Positions 1 through 7,610 of a stretch of DNA of 20,409 nucleotides are shown here, one piece after another. The translations under genes were made by a program, and so were the position numbers. The stretch comes from an uncultured Bacilli bacterium (lineage in GTDB: Bacteria; Bacillota_I; Bacilli_A; RF39; UBA660): NCBI GenBank assembly GCA_944329545.1, contig CALVIK010000104.1:1-20409 (forward strand), written 5' to 3'. Position 1 is the first letter of the stretch, and every line of letters starts with the position of its first letter. The notes beneath the pieces are model-generated. The model was not told the origin of the DNA. It worked only from the letters and a program-made list of their open reading frames with translations, and searched no databases.

Positions 1-942
1 CAAAAAATGCCAAAAGTAGAACTTCATTTACACTTAGATGGTTCTGTGCGTTATCAAACCGCATTAGAAATAATTGGAAATATAAAAAAAGAAGATATGA
101 TAATTTCTGATGATTGTCATGATTTAAATGAATATTTAACAAAATTTTCTGTACCTTTAGCTATATTACAAACAAAAGAAAATTTAGAAAGAGTTGCTTA
201 TGAACTTGCTTTAGATTTAAAAAGCGAAAATGTTATATATGCGGAAATTAGATTTGCGCCTTTAAAACATCTTTTAAAAGGATTATCACCAGAAGAAGTA
301 ATTGAGAGCGTTTTGAAAGGTTTAAAAAAAGTTAATATTAAAACGAATTTAATTTTATGTATGATGCGGGGAGATACATTTGATAATAATTTAAAAGTAG
401 TTGCCCTTGCTTTAAAGTTTTTAAATAGAGGAGTATGCGCTTTAGATTTAGCTGGGGCTGAAAGTTTATATCCCACAAGTGATTATAAAGAACTTTTTGC
501 TATAGCGCAAGCTAATGGGATACCATTTACCATTCACGCGGGGGAAGCCGCTGGCTTTGAAAGTATTAAAGAAGCCCTTGATTTTGGAGCTTTAAGAATA
601 GGCCATGGTATTAAATGCCTAGAAGATGAAAAATTAATAAAAGAGTTAAAAGAAAAAAATATTTTGTTAGAAATATGTCCAACTAGTAATATTCAAACAA
701 AGGCTGTTACCGCTTATCAAAAACATCCAGTATATGAGCTTTATAAAAAAGGCGTTCCTATTTGTATAAATACCGATAATAGGACAGTTTCTAATATTAC
801 TTTGACTAAAGAATATCAAAAATTAATGCAAAACTTTTCTTTGACAACAAATGATCTAAAGCAAATGAATATTAATGCGATTAACGGTGCTTTCCTTACA
901 AATGAAGAAAAAGAAAAATTAAAAAAACTGATAAATAAGTGA
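1..942 (+). CDS. add: adenosine deaminase, 5' end probably cut by window edge
   Basis: Zinc-dependent hydrolase that deaminates adenosine (or deoxyadenosine) to inosine in cytoplasmic purine salvage. Numbering from the ATG at 7, the amidohydrolase signature is complete: the N-terminal HLHLDG with metal ligands H7 and H9, HAGE at 177-180 (metal His and catalytic Glu), GHG at 199-201 (catalytic His), LEICPTSN, and metal Asp257 in a TDN motif. Many family members have TDD where this has TDN; I believe N is common in Firmicutes. From the ATG the protein has 311 residues, a little short for the family (about 330-340). The frame stays open through bases 1-6, and homologues usually have around ten residues before the PKVELH strand. 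The ATG at 7 is therefore probably an internal Met and the true start lies left of the window; no ribosome site can be judged there. Its stop codon sits inside a terminator hairpin. Confidence 0.9.
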   Translation, partial: QKMPKVELHLHLDGSVRYQTALEIIGNIKKEDMIISDDCHDLNEYLTKFSVPLAILQTKENLERVAYELALDLKSENVIYAEIRFAPLKHLLKGLSPEEVIESVLKGLKKVNIKTNLILCMMRGDTFDNNLKVVALALKFLNRGVCALDLAGAESLYPTSDYKELFAIAQANGIPFTIHAGEAAGFESIKEALDFGALRIGHGIKCLEDEKLIKELKEKNILLEICPTSNIQTKAVTAYQKHPVYELYKKGVPICINTDNRTVSNITLTKEYQKLMQNFSLTTNDLKQMNINAINGAFLTNEEKEKLKKLINK

Positions 943-961
943 GTTATCAGTTTGTCTTTTT
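925..961 (+). terminator. Rho-independent terminator of add
   Basis: A perfect 10-bp stem (925-934 with 944-953) has a 9-nt loop and is followed by GTC and five T (957-961). The left arm overlaps the last codons of add, and the stop codon lies in the loop. Confidence 0.75.
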
Positions 962-1071
962 GGGATAAGTTTTTTTTATGTTTGTTCTTCCAATTATATA
1001 ATCTACGGATGATTCCTTAAAATTCTTTATTTCATATTTATTTTAGTGAACTGTACTTTTATATAACAAAA

Positions 1072-1098
1072 ATCTAGCGCAATGCTAGATATTTTTTT
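1072..1098 (+). terminator. Second hairpin plus T-tract between add and the tad-like operon
   Basis: A perfect 7-bp stem (ATCTAGC at 1072-1078, GCTAGAT at 1084-1090) has a 5-nt loop and is followed by seven T (1092-1098). It looks like an intrinsic terminator on the plus strand. It lies about 110 nt after the add terminator and just before the tad-like promoter. It may be a fail-safe for read-through from add or the end of a short unrecognised transcript. Confidence 0.6.
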
Positions 1099-1107
1099 CT
1101 AAAAATA

Positions 1108-1136
1108 TTGTTATTGTAATGAATTTTTGATATAAT
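1108..1136 (+). promoter_or_regulatory. Sigma-A-type promoter of the tad-like/murC operon
   Basis: TTGTTA (1108-1113), a 17-nt spacer and TATAAT (1131-1136). A TG one base upstream of the -10 (1128-1129) makes it an extended -10. The predicted transcription start is near 1143, about 19 nt before the first ATG. It is the only strong promoter I see before murC. Confidence 0.7.
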
Positions 1137-1161
1137 TTATTATGATAGGTAGCGTGATAGT

Positions 1162-1509
1162 ATGAACGATAAGGGGCAAGCATTAATAGAGTTTATTTTA
1201 GTAGTGCCAATACTATTGTTAATCTTTGTAGCTTTAATAGATATTGGCAATATCTTTATTAAAAAATATGAATTAAATAATGATTTATCTATAATTAGTG
1301 AATTATATGAAAATAATCAAACTAAAGAAATAGCTGCTTATGTATCTAAAGAAAATATTAGTTATAAAATAGAACCCAATGGTAATTTTGAAAAAATTAT
1401 CCTCGAAGATAAAGTACAAGTAAATGCCCCAATACTTAGTAATGTTTTAGGACACAATTTTAAAATAAAAACTGAAAAAAATGTTTATAAAGAGGCTAGC
1501 CATGAATAA
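1162..1509 (+). CDS. TadE-like prepilin-type small membrane protein
   Basis: A 115-aa protein whose N-terminus has the look of a type IV/class III prepilin leader: a short charged stretch (MNDK), then Gly5, then QALIE with Glu at +5 of the would-be mature protein, running into a hydrophobic helix (residues 11-28). This is the TadE family pattern. TadE-type pseudopilins sit in the membrane and help assemble Flp/Tad pili. The remaining 80 residues are hydrophilic with no motif I recognise. It is the first gene of the tad-like operon, just behind a strong promoter; the ribosome site is weak (AGGTAG about 8 nt before ATG). The next gene overlaps it by 8 nt. No classical Flp pilin is in the window, so this could itself be the structural subunit, but that is inference. 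Confidence 0.75.
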   Translation: MNDKGQALIEFILVVPILLLIFVALIDIGNIFIKKYELNNDLSIISELYENNQTKEIAAYVSKENISYKIEPNGNFEKIILEDKVQVNAPILSNVLGHNFKIKTEKNVYKEASHE

Positions 1510-1873
1510 CAAAGGTCAAACATTAGCTATATTCGTTATTTTACTTCCTGTAATATTATTTTTAATCGCTGTTGCGATTGATATGGGAAACTTTTTAGTT
1601 CAAAAAAACAAATATGAAGATGAAGTAAAAAATACTATAAAATATGGCCTAAAACATTTAGATGATGAAGATATCTCAAATAAAATAACTATGTTATTAA
1701 ATAGTAATGTCGATGGACAAAAACAAATTAATATTAAAGATAAAGTAATAAAAATAAAAGTAAGTAAAAAAGTAAATAGCATATTTACTAATATCATTGA
1801 TACAAATTACCAAATTGATATTAGTTATATAGGTTATTTGGATGATAAAAAAATAATTATAAAAAAAGAATAG
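1502..1873 (+). CDS. TadE/TadG-like membrane protein
   Basis: A 123-aa protein beginning MNNKGQTLAIF, then a hydrophobic helix ending in AIDMGNF. This is the usual N-terminus of the Tad 'TadE/G-like' family of pilus-assembly proteins. Unlike the preceding gene, it lacks Glu at +5 after the Gly (Ile instead), so processing by a prepilin peptidase is less certain. I chose the ATG at 1502 because AAGAGG lies 6 nt upstream and because it places the Gly-Gln motif at the same distance from the N-terminus as in the first gene. The frame is open further upstream, but a start at 1481 would add seven residues with no ribosome site. The start overlaps the previous gene by 8 nt, so translational coupling is likely. 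The rest is a lysine-rich, presumably extracytoplasmic domain of unknown role. Confidence 0.7.
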   Translation: MNNKGQTLAIFVILLPVILFLIAVAIDMGNFLVQKNKYEDEVKNTIKYGLKHLDDEDISNKITMLLNSNVDGQKQINIKDKVIKIKVSKKVNSIFTNIIDTNYQIDISYIGYLDDKKIIIKKE

Positions 1874-1883
1874 AAGGTGGACT

Positions 1884-2606
1884 ATGGCTTTAAAAAATGC
1901 AAAAATAATTACCATAACTTCCGTTAAAGGAGGAGTTGGAAAAAGTACTTTAACGCTTTCTTTAGCTAGTGAAATAGCTAGCCAAAAGAAAAAAGTATTA
2001 ATTGCTGATTTTGATTTATATACTGGCGGTATTGCCATGCTTTTAAAAGTTGATAATGCAAGTAACATTTTTAATTTTGCTGCCGATTTAATGTCAAATA
2101 CTTTTAATGGCGTTAATAAATATATTAAAAATTATAATGAGTTTATTGATATTTTACCAGCTCCCGTTGATCCGCGTAGTATTAGTAAAATTGATGTAAA
2201 ATATATCGAAATTTTAATAAAAAAATTGATTCATATTTACGATGTTATTTTAATTGATACTAATCATGTGGTTGATACAGTTAAGCTCGTTAGTATGGAC
2301 TTAAGTGATTACATTGTTTATGTTATGACAAATGATGTTGTCAATATGCGAAATATGAAGACAATGATGTCTATTTATAAAGATATGGAAAAAACCAATT
2401 ATAAAATAGTTTTAAATAGCGCCCTTAGTGTTAATGGTTACAATAAGTATGATGTTCGTAATGTTATTGGCACAGAGGTTGACTATTTACTTCCGCGTAA
2501 AGACTATAATAGATATATTCAAAAAAATGTCCTTGAAGGTAGTTTGCCAGATGCTAGTAGACAAGATAAAATAATTAAAATAATGGTTGATGATTTATTA
2601 AATTAA
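1884..2606 (+). CDS. CpaE/MinD-like P-loop ATPase of the Tad system
   Basis: A 240-aa ATPase of the ParA/MinD superfamily. The deviant Walker A KGGVGKST lies at residues 15-22 with the signature Lys15, followed by a LIADFD strand and a Walker B-like LIDTNH segment near residue 130. In Tad loci this position belongs to CpaE/TadZ, which places the pilus machine at a particular site in the cell. CpaE/TadZ proteins usually carry an N-terminal receiver-like domain; here the ATPase begins directly, so the targeting domain is missing or unnecessary. It is preceded by AAGGTGG at the usual spacing, 10 nt after the previous gene and 13 nt before the CpaF start. A general ParA/MinD role is possible, but its neighbours argue for the Tad assignment. 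Confidence 0.8.
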   Translation: MALKNAKIITITSVKGGVGKSTLTLSLASEIASQKKKVLIADFDLYTGGIAMLLKVDNASNIFNFAADLMSNTFNGVNKYIKNYNEFIDILPAPVDPRSISKIDVKYIEILIKKLIHIYDVILIDTNHVVDTVKLVSMDLSDYIVYVMTNDVVNMRNMKTMMSIYKDMEKTNYKIVLNSALSVNGYNKYDVRNVIGTEVDYLLPRKDYNRYIQKNVLEGSLPDASRQDKIIKIMVDDLLN

Positions 2607-2619
2607 GAAGGTGAGAAAC

Positions 2620-3942
2620 ATGGCAAAAAAATTTATCGATGAATTTGATGTTAATTTAGAAACAAAAATTACGGAAACTCACGATGATTATGATGCTTTT
2701 CCGAATAAAGAGTTATTAGAAAAATTGCGGAATGAAATCATACAAAGCTTAATTGATAACAATATTAAATCACATGAAACAATGGATGACTTTGTTAAAG
2801 CGCAGATTGATCAAATAATTACTGGTTATGATTTGTCATTGGAAGAGCGCAGTTATATTCAAAATTTAATTGAAAATGAAATTAATGGTTATGGTCCACT
2901 TACAGAACTTTTAAAAGATGATGAACTTACGGAAATAATGGTTAATGGAAAAGATCAAATTTACATTGAATTTAATGGCCATATTATTAAAGATAGTAGT
3001 GTTAGTTTTATAAATGACGATCATATTGTCAGAGTTATCCAAAGATTAATTCAACCACTTGGTAGAACTATTGATATTGCGCATCCAATGGTTGATGCGA
3101 GATTGGCAGATGGTTCAAGACTTAATGCTGTTTTACCACCATTATCAATTAAAGGACCAGTTTTGACAATTAGAAAATTTAAAGCTGAACTAGCTAATAT
3201 TGATGATTTTTTAAGAACTGGTACTTTAACACCAGATATGGCAAGGTTTTTAGAAGCTTGTGTTCATGCAAAACTTAATATTATTGTATCAGGTGGAACT
3301 GGTAGTGGAAAAACAACATTATTAAATGTTTTATCTTCTTTCTGCTTTTCTGATGAGCGTATTATTACGATTGAAGATGCGGCAGAGTTAAAATTACATC
3401 AAACTCATGTTGTTTCACTAGAAACTAGAAATGAAGGTTATGAAGGTACAGGCGGTGTTACAATCCGTGATTTAGTAATTAATTCCCTTAGAATGCGTCC
3501 CGATAGAATAATTGTTGGAGAAGTTAGAGGAAAAGAAGCTTTTGATATGTTGCAAGCTATGAATACCGGTCATGATGGAAGTATGACAACGATGCACGCC
3601 AATGGCCCTGCTGATGCTTTAAATCGTTTAGAGACTATGGTTTTAATGAATGGTATTGAAATACCGGTAATCGCAATCCGCGAATATGTTGAAAACGCTA
3701 TTAATATTGTTGTGCAAATGCAAAGATTTTCTGACGGAAAAAGACGCGTTGTTAGCATCGATGAAATAGTAGGTATGGAAAACGGGGAAATAAAGTTAAA
3801 ACAAATATTTAGTTATAAACAAACTGGAGTTTTAGAAAATGGCGATGTTGTTGGAGAATTTTTCCAACATAAGTACACGCCAAAAGTATATGCCAAAATT
3901 AAATCAAAAGGCATTGATGATTTAAAAGATTTATTTGAATAG
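2620..3942 (+). CDS. tadA: CpaF/TadA family secretion ATPase
   Basis: Hexameric AAA+-like motor of the type II/IV secretion superfamily that powers pseudopilus assembly from the cytoplasmic face. The 440-aa protein has the family order: an N-terminal helical domain, the GYGPLTELL segment, Walker A GGTGSGKTT at 225-233, an Asp-box region (TIEDAAEL), Walker B with VGEVRG around 299-304, and the His box MTTMHANGP near 321-329. All catalytic elements are intact. I prefer the ATG at 2620 over the in-frame GTG at 2611 because AGAAGGTGA overlaps that GTG and sits 6 nt before the ATG. It follows the CpaE-like gene by 13 nt and precedes tadB by 10 nt, in one operon. Length is normal for CpaF. Confidence 0.92.
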   Translation: MAKKFIDEFDVNLETKITETHDDYDAFPNKELLEKLRNEIIQSLIDNNIKSHETMDDFVKAQIDQIITGYDLSLEERSYIQNLIENEINGYGPLTELLKDDELTEIMVNGKDQIYIEFNGHIIKDSSVSFINDDHIVRVIQRLIQPLGRTIDIAHPMVDARLADGSRLNAVLPPLSIKGPVLTIRKFKAELANIDDFLRTGTLTPDMARFLEACVHAKLNIIVSGGTGSGKTTLLNVLSSFCFSDERIITIEDAAELKLHQTHVVSLETRNEGYEGTGGVTIRDLVINSLRMRPDRIIVGEVRGKEAFDMLQAMNTGHDGSMTTMHANGPADALNRLETMVLMNGIEIPVIAIREYVENAINIVVQMQRFSDGKRRVVSIDEIVGMENGEIKLKQIFSYKQTGVLENGDVVGEFFQHKYTPKVYAKIKSKGIDDLKDLFE

Positions 3943-3952
3943 AGGTGAAAAA

Positions 3953-5449
3953 ATGGGTGAAAATAGTAATTTTAGTATAAATAATATTGATGTGCCAACA
4001 AATAGTGATATTACCGTTACTTTTTCACCTGTTTTAGGCACCCAACATTATACTTATACAGTTTATAAAAACAATATCGTAGAAATCGAAAATCAAGTAC
4101 TTAATGCTGAAGCTAAAACTATAACTTTTAAAGATACAGGAACTTATAAAATAGTTTTAAATATGGTTGATAGCAATAATAAAACAACAACTGTCCAAAG
4201 TGGTAATTATCTTATCGACAAAGAACCTCCGGTTATTCAAGTCGATAAGGCAGTATTAAAAATCGCCCAAGATGATGAAATTGTCCAAAATGTTTTGGCT
4301 TATGACAATTATGATGGGGATGTCACTAGCAAAGTTACTAGTAATATTAATACTTTAAATACTAATGAACTGGGAATGCAAAAATTAATATATACGGTAT
4401 CTGATAGAGCTGGCAATGAAACTTCGCAAGTAGTCGATGTGGAAATTATAAATAATGATTATACATTAATTGTTATTCAAATGTTTTTAATAATTTGCCT
4501 TTTGTTTCTAACTTTAATTGTTTTTCGGTTTAAAAAATTATTAAAATTAGAAAAAAGAATTGATCAGTATGCTTTGTCCCCTAAAAAAGGTCATAGTACA
4601 TCGTTAATGGATATTTTTGTAAGTCAATATCAAAAATTAAATAGCAAGCTTGCTAATATTTTAGAAAAATCCGTTTTTGCTGGAAAATACGCTAAAAAAT
4701 TAGATAAATATACAGCTATTAGTGAAAACCATAAAACTGGCATGAACATTCTAGCACTTAAGATAATAATGGCTTTGCTTCTTCTTTTAGTTGCTTTTAT
4801 TTCTGATGTAGTGCAAATGAAATTAATGGAAATTTACGAAATAGGACTTCCGTTATTAGTTGGCTTTTTCCTTCCGGATATTGTTTATTTTGTCAAATAT
4901 AAAGCGTATAAAAGAATAATTGAAAATGATTTATTATCAGCTATTATTATTATGAATAATGCTTTTAAAGCTGGTAAAAATATTATGCAGGCTATCACAA
5001 TTGTTGGGGAAGAACTTACAGGCGTTATCGCCAACGAATTTAAGAAAATGAGTTTAGAACTTTCTTATGGTTTAGATATAGAGATAATTTTTAAAAGATT
5101 TGCGGATAGAGTAAAAATAGATGAAGTCAATTACCTAACCGCCTCACTTACTGTTTTAAATAAAACTGGAGGTGATATTATCGAAGTATTTTCTTCAATT
5201 GAAAAAACTTTATTTGATAAGAAAAAACTTCGATTAGAACTCGCTTCATTAACTGGTAGTAGCCGACTTATTGTGTATATTTTATTAGCTATTCCGTTTA
5301 TCTTTGTCTTAATGATAAGTATTATATCACCATCTTACTTCTTGCCATTTGTCACCACAGATTTAGGTTTAATTTTATTAGGCTTGATGATAATATATTA
5401 TACTTTATTTGTTATTGTCGTTAGAAGAATAATGAAGGTGGTGATATAA
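3953..5449 (+). CDS. tadB: TadB-like inner-membrane platform protein with N-terminal Ig-like region
   Basis: The C-terminal half (about residues 264-498) is a TadB: two hydrophobic segments, a type II secretion F domain (about 324-450) with paired amphipathic helices, then two TM segments. This is the platform through which the CpaF motor acts. The N-terminal 170 residues are unusual: they are soluble and beta-rich. Residues about 88-168 match bacterial Ig-like/DUF5011 repeats (DKEPPVI start, AYDNYDGDVT, YTVSDRAGN end), and a second, looser Ig-like segment lies before them. A TM (about 170-190) followed by a Lys/Arg-rich stretch suggests the Ig-like part lies outside the membrane, yet there is no signal peptide. 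I chose ATG 3953 (AGAGGTGA 5 nt upstream); the frame is stopped at 3923, so no longer N-terminus exists. Confidence 0.85.
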   Translation: MGENSNFSINNIDVPTNSDITVTFSPVLGTQHYTYTVYKNNIVEIENQVLNAEAKTITFKDTGTYKIVLNMVDSNNKTTTVQSGNYLIDKEPPVIQVDKAVLKIAQDDEIVQNVLAYDNYDGDVTSKVTSNINTLNTNELGMQKLIYTVSDRAGNETSQVVDVEIINNDYTLIVIQMFLIICLLFLTLIVFRFKKLLKLEKRIDQYALSPKKGHSTSLMDIFVSQYQKLNSKLANILEKSVFAGKYAKKLDKYTAISENHKTGMNILALKIIMALLLLLVAFISDVVQMKLMEIYEIGLPLLVGFFLPDIVYFVKYKAYKRIIENDLLSAIIIMNNAFKAGKNIMQAITIVGEELTGVIANEFKKMSLELSYGLDIEIIFKRFADRVKIDEVNYLTASLTVLNKTGGDIIEVFSSIEKTLFDKKKLRLELASLTGSSRLIVYILLAIPFIFVLMISIISPSYFLPFVTTDLGLILLGLMIIYYTLFVIVVRRIMKVVI

Positions 5450-6151
5450 ATGAATACACAAAATAAATTTATTCGAAAAATATATCGTGAAAAAGATATA
5501 AAAGAAATCGATAAGAAAATAACTTTTCTTGGTAATGATGCGAATATAACAACCGAAAAATTTTTAAATTTAAGAGTTGTTACTTCAATTTTAGTTTTTA
5601 TCTTAGCTTTAATAATTTTTAAAAATGGTTATATTTATGCACCGTTTATTACTATAATATATTACTATGGTTTTTATTATTTTTTGATATCTTGGCCTAT
5701 TAAAAAGCGAATAGAAAAACTTGATTATCAAGCTTTAGAATTTTTTGAAATATTAACACTTACATTAAAATCAGGTCGTAATTTAGAACAGTCTTTAAGA
5801 GTTACTTGTGATAATGTTGATAGCGAGATATCTGATGAATTTAAAAAAGCCCTATTTGAAATGGATTTTGGTAAAAGTTTAATGGAAGCTTTAGAAGATA
5901 TGAAAAAAAGAATTCCATCAGAAGCTATCAACAATATTATTTTAAATATTACAGGTACTAGTCAATTTGGTAATAGTATTTTAGAGACAATGTATAATCA
6001 AATAGATTTTTTAAGGGAAAAGAAAATTTTAGATATTAAAGGTAAAATTAATAAAATTCCTAATAAAGTTAGTATTGTTTCGGTTATATTTATTGTACCA
6101 CTTATTATGCTACTAATTTTAGGGCCATATTTAATTGATTTTATAAGTTAG
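5450..6151 (+). CDS. tadC: TadC-like inner-membrane platform protein
   Basis: A 233-aa protein with a type II secretion F domain and the second platform subunit of Tad machines, which pairs with TadB. Two hydrophobic segments lie near residues 42-58 and 62-80. The F domain starts at FFEILTLTLKSGRNLEQSL (about 100-118) and runs through the GTSQFGNS turn, and a last TM lies near 207-228. The ATG follows the tadB stop with no gap, and AAGGTGGTGA sits inside the end of tadB, so the two are translationally coupled. It is short for TadC but holds one full F domain. It is 10 nt from murC. Confidence 0.82.
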   Translation: MNTQNKFIRKIYREKDIKEIDKKITFLGNDANITTEKFLNLRVVTSILVFILALIIFKNGYIYAPFITIIYYYGFYYFLISWPIKKRIEKLDYQALEFFEILTLTLKSGRNLEQSLRVTCDNVDSEISDEFKKALFEMDFGKSLMEALEDMKKRIPSEAINNIILNITGTSQFGNSILETMYNQIDFLREKKILDIKGKINKIPNKVSIVSVIFIVPLIMLLILGPYLIDFIS

Positions 6152-6161
6152 GGGGAATAAA

Positions 6162-7460
6162 ATGTTTTATTTTATAGGAATTAAAGGGTCTGGCATGAGT
6201 GCTTTAGCCTGCGTTTTACATGACTTGGGTTATGAAGTTATGGGAAGTGACATTGAAAAAGAATGTTTTACCGAAGAAGGATTACGACAGAGAAATATTA
6301 GAATTTTACCATTTAATAAAAATAATATTAAAAAAGGTATGTATATCGTTAAAGGTAATAGTTTTAAAGATGATCATGAAGAAATAAAGGCTGCTTTAGC
6401 TTTAGAACTGCCAATATATACTTATCAAGAAATGATTAAAAAAATTACTAAGATGTTTAAATTAGTAACTGTAGCAGGTTGTCATGGTAAAACAACGACT
6501 AGTTCTATGCTGGCGCATGTTTTAAATGATTTAGTAGGGGCAAATTACTTGATAGGGGATGGTTCGGGTTTTGCCTTAAAAGAAAACAAATGGTTTGTTT
6601 TAGAAGCTTGTGAATACCAAAGGCATTTTTTAGAATACAAACCTGAATATGCGATTATTACAAATATTGATTATGATCATCCGGATTATTTTAAAGATAT
6701 AACTGATGTAGTTAGTGCTTATGAAGAGTATGCTAATACGGCTTTGAAAATGGTTATTGCCTGTGGTGATGATTCATATACCCATAGTTTAGAAGTTGAA
6801 GAATCTATTTTTTATTACGGGCTAGATGAAGATAATGATATTCAGGCAAAAAATGTATTTTATAATGAAGATGGTACTATTTTTGATGTTTTTATTGAAG
6901 GAAATTATTATGGTCATTTTGATTTACCTTTTTATGGTAAACATCAACTTTTAAATGCTTTAGCGGTTATTAGTTTTTGTTATTATGAAAGGTTTGAGGC
7001 TAAAGAGGTTGCTAAGTCTTTAAAGACTTTTAACGGGGCAAAAAGGCGTTTTTCAGAAAAAGTAGTAGGCTCTAATATTCTTATTGATGATTATGCTCAT
7101 CATCCAGCTGAAATGAAGGCAACATTAAAAGCGTTAAAACAAAAATATCCTCATAAAGATATTGTAATTGTTTTTCAGCCTCATACTTTTAGTAGAACAC
7201 AGGCTTTTAAAGACGAGTATATAGAATTTTTAAAAGATTATAAAACATATATTATGGAAATTCATCCAGCTAGAGAAAAACAAGAAGATTATAATATTAG
7301 GGCAGAAGATTTATTAAAAGAACTGCCAAATGCCGAAAAAATAAATATAAATGAAGCTTCTAAACTCTTAAAATATGAAAATTCTGTTTTGGTGTTTATG
7401 AGTCCAAACGATATATCTAAATTAGAAAATGATTATATAACTTTAAAAGAAAAATCATAG
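6162..7460 (+). CDS. murC: UDP-N-acetylmuramate--L-alanine ligase
   Basis: Cytoplasmic Mur ligase that adds L-Ala to UDP-MurNAc, the first amino acid of the peptidoglycan stem peptide. The 432-aa protein has all three domains: the N-terminal dinucleotide-like fold (FIGIKGSGMSALA), the ATP site GCHGKTTTS from residue 106 (Lys110; most MurC have GTHGKTT, so Cys107 is a small change), EACEYQRHFL, TNIDYDHPDYF, and the C-terminal domain with NGAKRRF, DDYAHHPAE and FQPHTFSRT. Length is typical. AGGGGGA precedes the ATG by 6 nt. It is only 10 nt behind tadC with no clear promoter of its own, and a strong hairpin follows, so it appears to be the last gene of the tad-like operon. It shows that the organism builds peptidoglycan. 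Confidence 0.95.
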   Translation: MFYFIGIKGSGMSALACVLHDLGYEVMGSDIEKECFTEEGLRQRNIRILPFNKNNIKKGMYIVKGNSFKDDHEEIKAALALELPIYTYQEMIKKITKMFKLVTVAGCHGKTTTSSMLAHVLNDLVGANYLIGDGSGFALKENKWFVLEACEYQRHFLEYKPEYAIITNIDYDHPDYFKDITDVVSAYEEYANTALKMVIACGDDSYTHSLEVEESIFYYGLDEDNDIQAKNVFYNEDGTIFDVFIEGNYYGHFDLPFYGKHQLLNALAVISFCYYERFEAKEVAKSLKTFNGAKRRFSEKVVGSNILIDDYAHHPAEMKATLKALKQKYPHKDIVIVFQPHTFSRTQAFKDEYIEFLKDYKTYIMEIHPAREKQEDYNIRAEDLLKELPNAEKININEASKLLKYENSVLVFMSPNDISKLENDYITLKEKS

Positions 7461-7468
7461 TTTTTTTT

Positions 7469-7501
7469 AAATAATACCTCACTTTAGCGAGGTATTATTT
7501 T
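7469..7501 (+). terminator. Rho-independent terminator after murC
   Basis: A perfect 12-bp stem (7469-7480 with 7489-7500) has an 8-nt loop. Its distal arm ends in ATTATTTT, so the U-tract is partly within the stem base. It lies 8 nt beyond the murC stop and closes the tad-like/murC unit. Confidence 0.75.
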
Positions 7502-7588
7502 ATAAATTAATTTGAAGATTTTTTAATACCGCCATGAAATTTATAGCTTTCTTTTTGTCGAAAACTTTTTTTTATTTGAAAAATATAG

Positions 7589-7594
7589 TATAAT
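7589..7594 (+). promoter_or_regulatory. -10 element (TATAAT) of the 177-aa gene
   Basis: Exact TATAAT preceded by a T-rich tract instead of a good -35. The expected transcription start near 7601 falls after the ATG at 7599 and before the ATG at 7611, and this decides the start of the following gene. The leader would be only about 10 nt. Confidence 0.5.
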
Positions 7595-7610
7595 TGTAAT
7601 GGTGTTGTTT

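Noticed and set aside
2611..2619. GTG start for the CpaF gene
   Set aside because: The GTG is part of the ribosome site AGAAGGTGA of the ATG at 2620.
3935..3952. TTG start for tadB six codons upstream of the ATG
   Set aside because: The ribosome site AGAGGTGA lies between the TTG and the ATG at 3953, so it serves the ATG.
7534..7593. Short plus-strand ORF of 19 codons after the murC terminator
   Set aside because: No ribosome site or promoter, and it runs through the promoter region of the next gene.
7599..7610. Longer start for the 177-aa protein
   Set aside because: The predicted transcription start from the TATAAT at 7589-7594 falls at about 7601, after this ATG.
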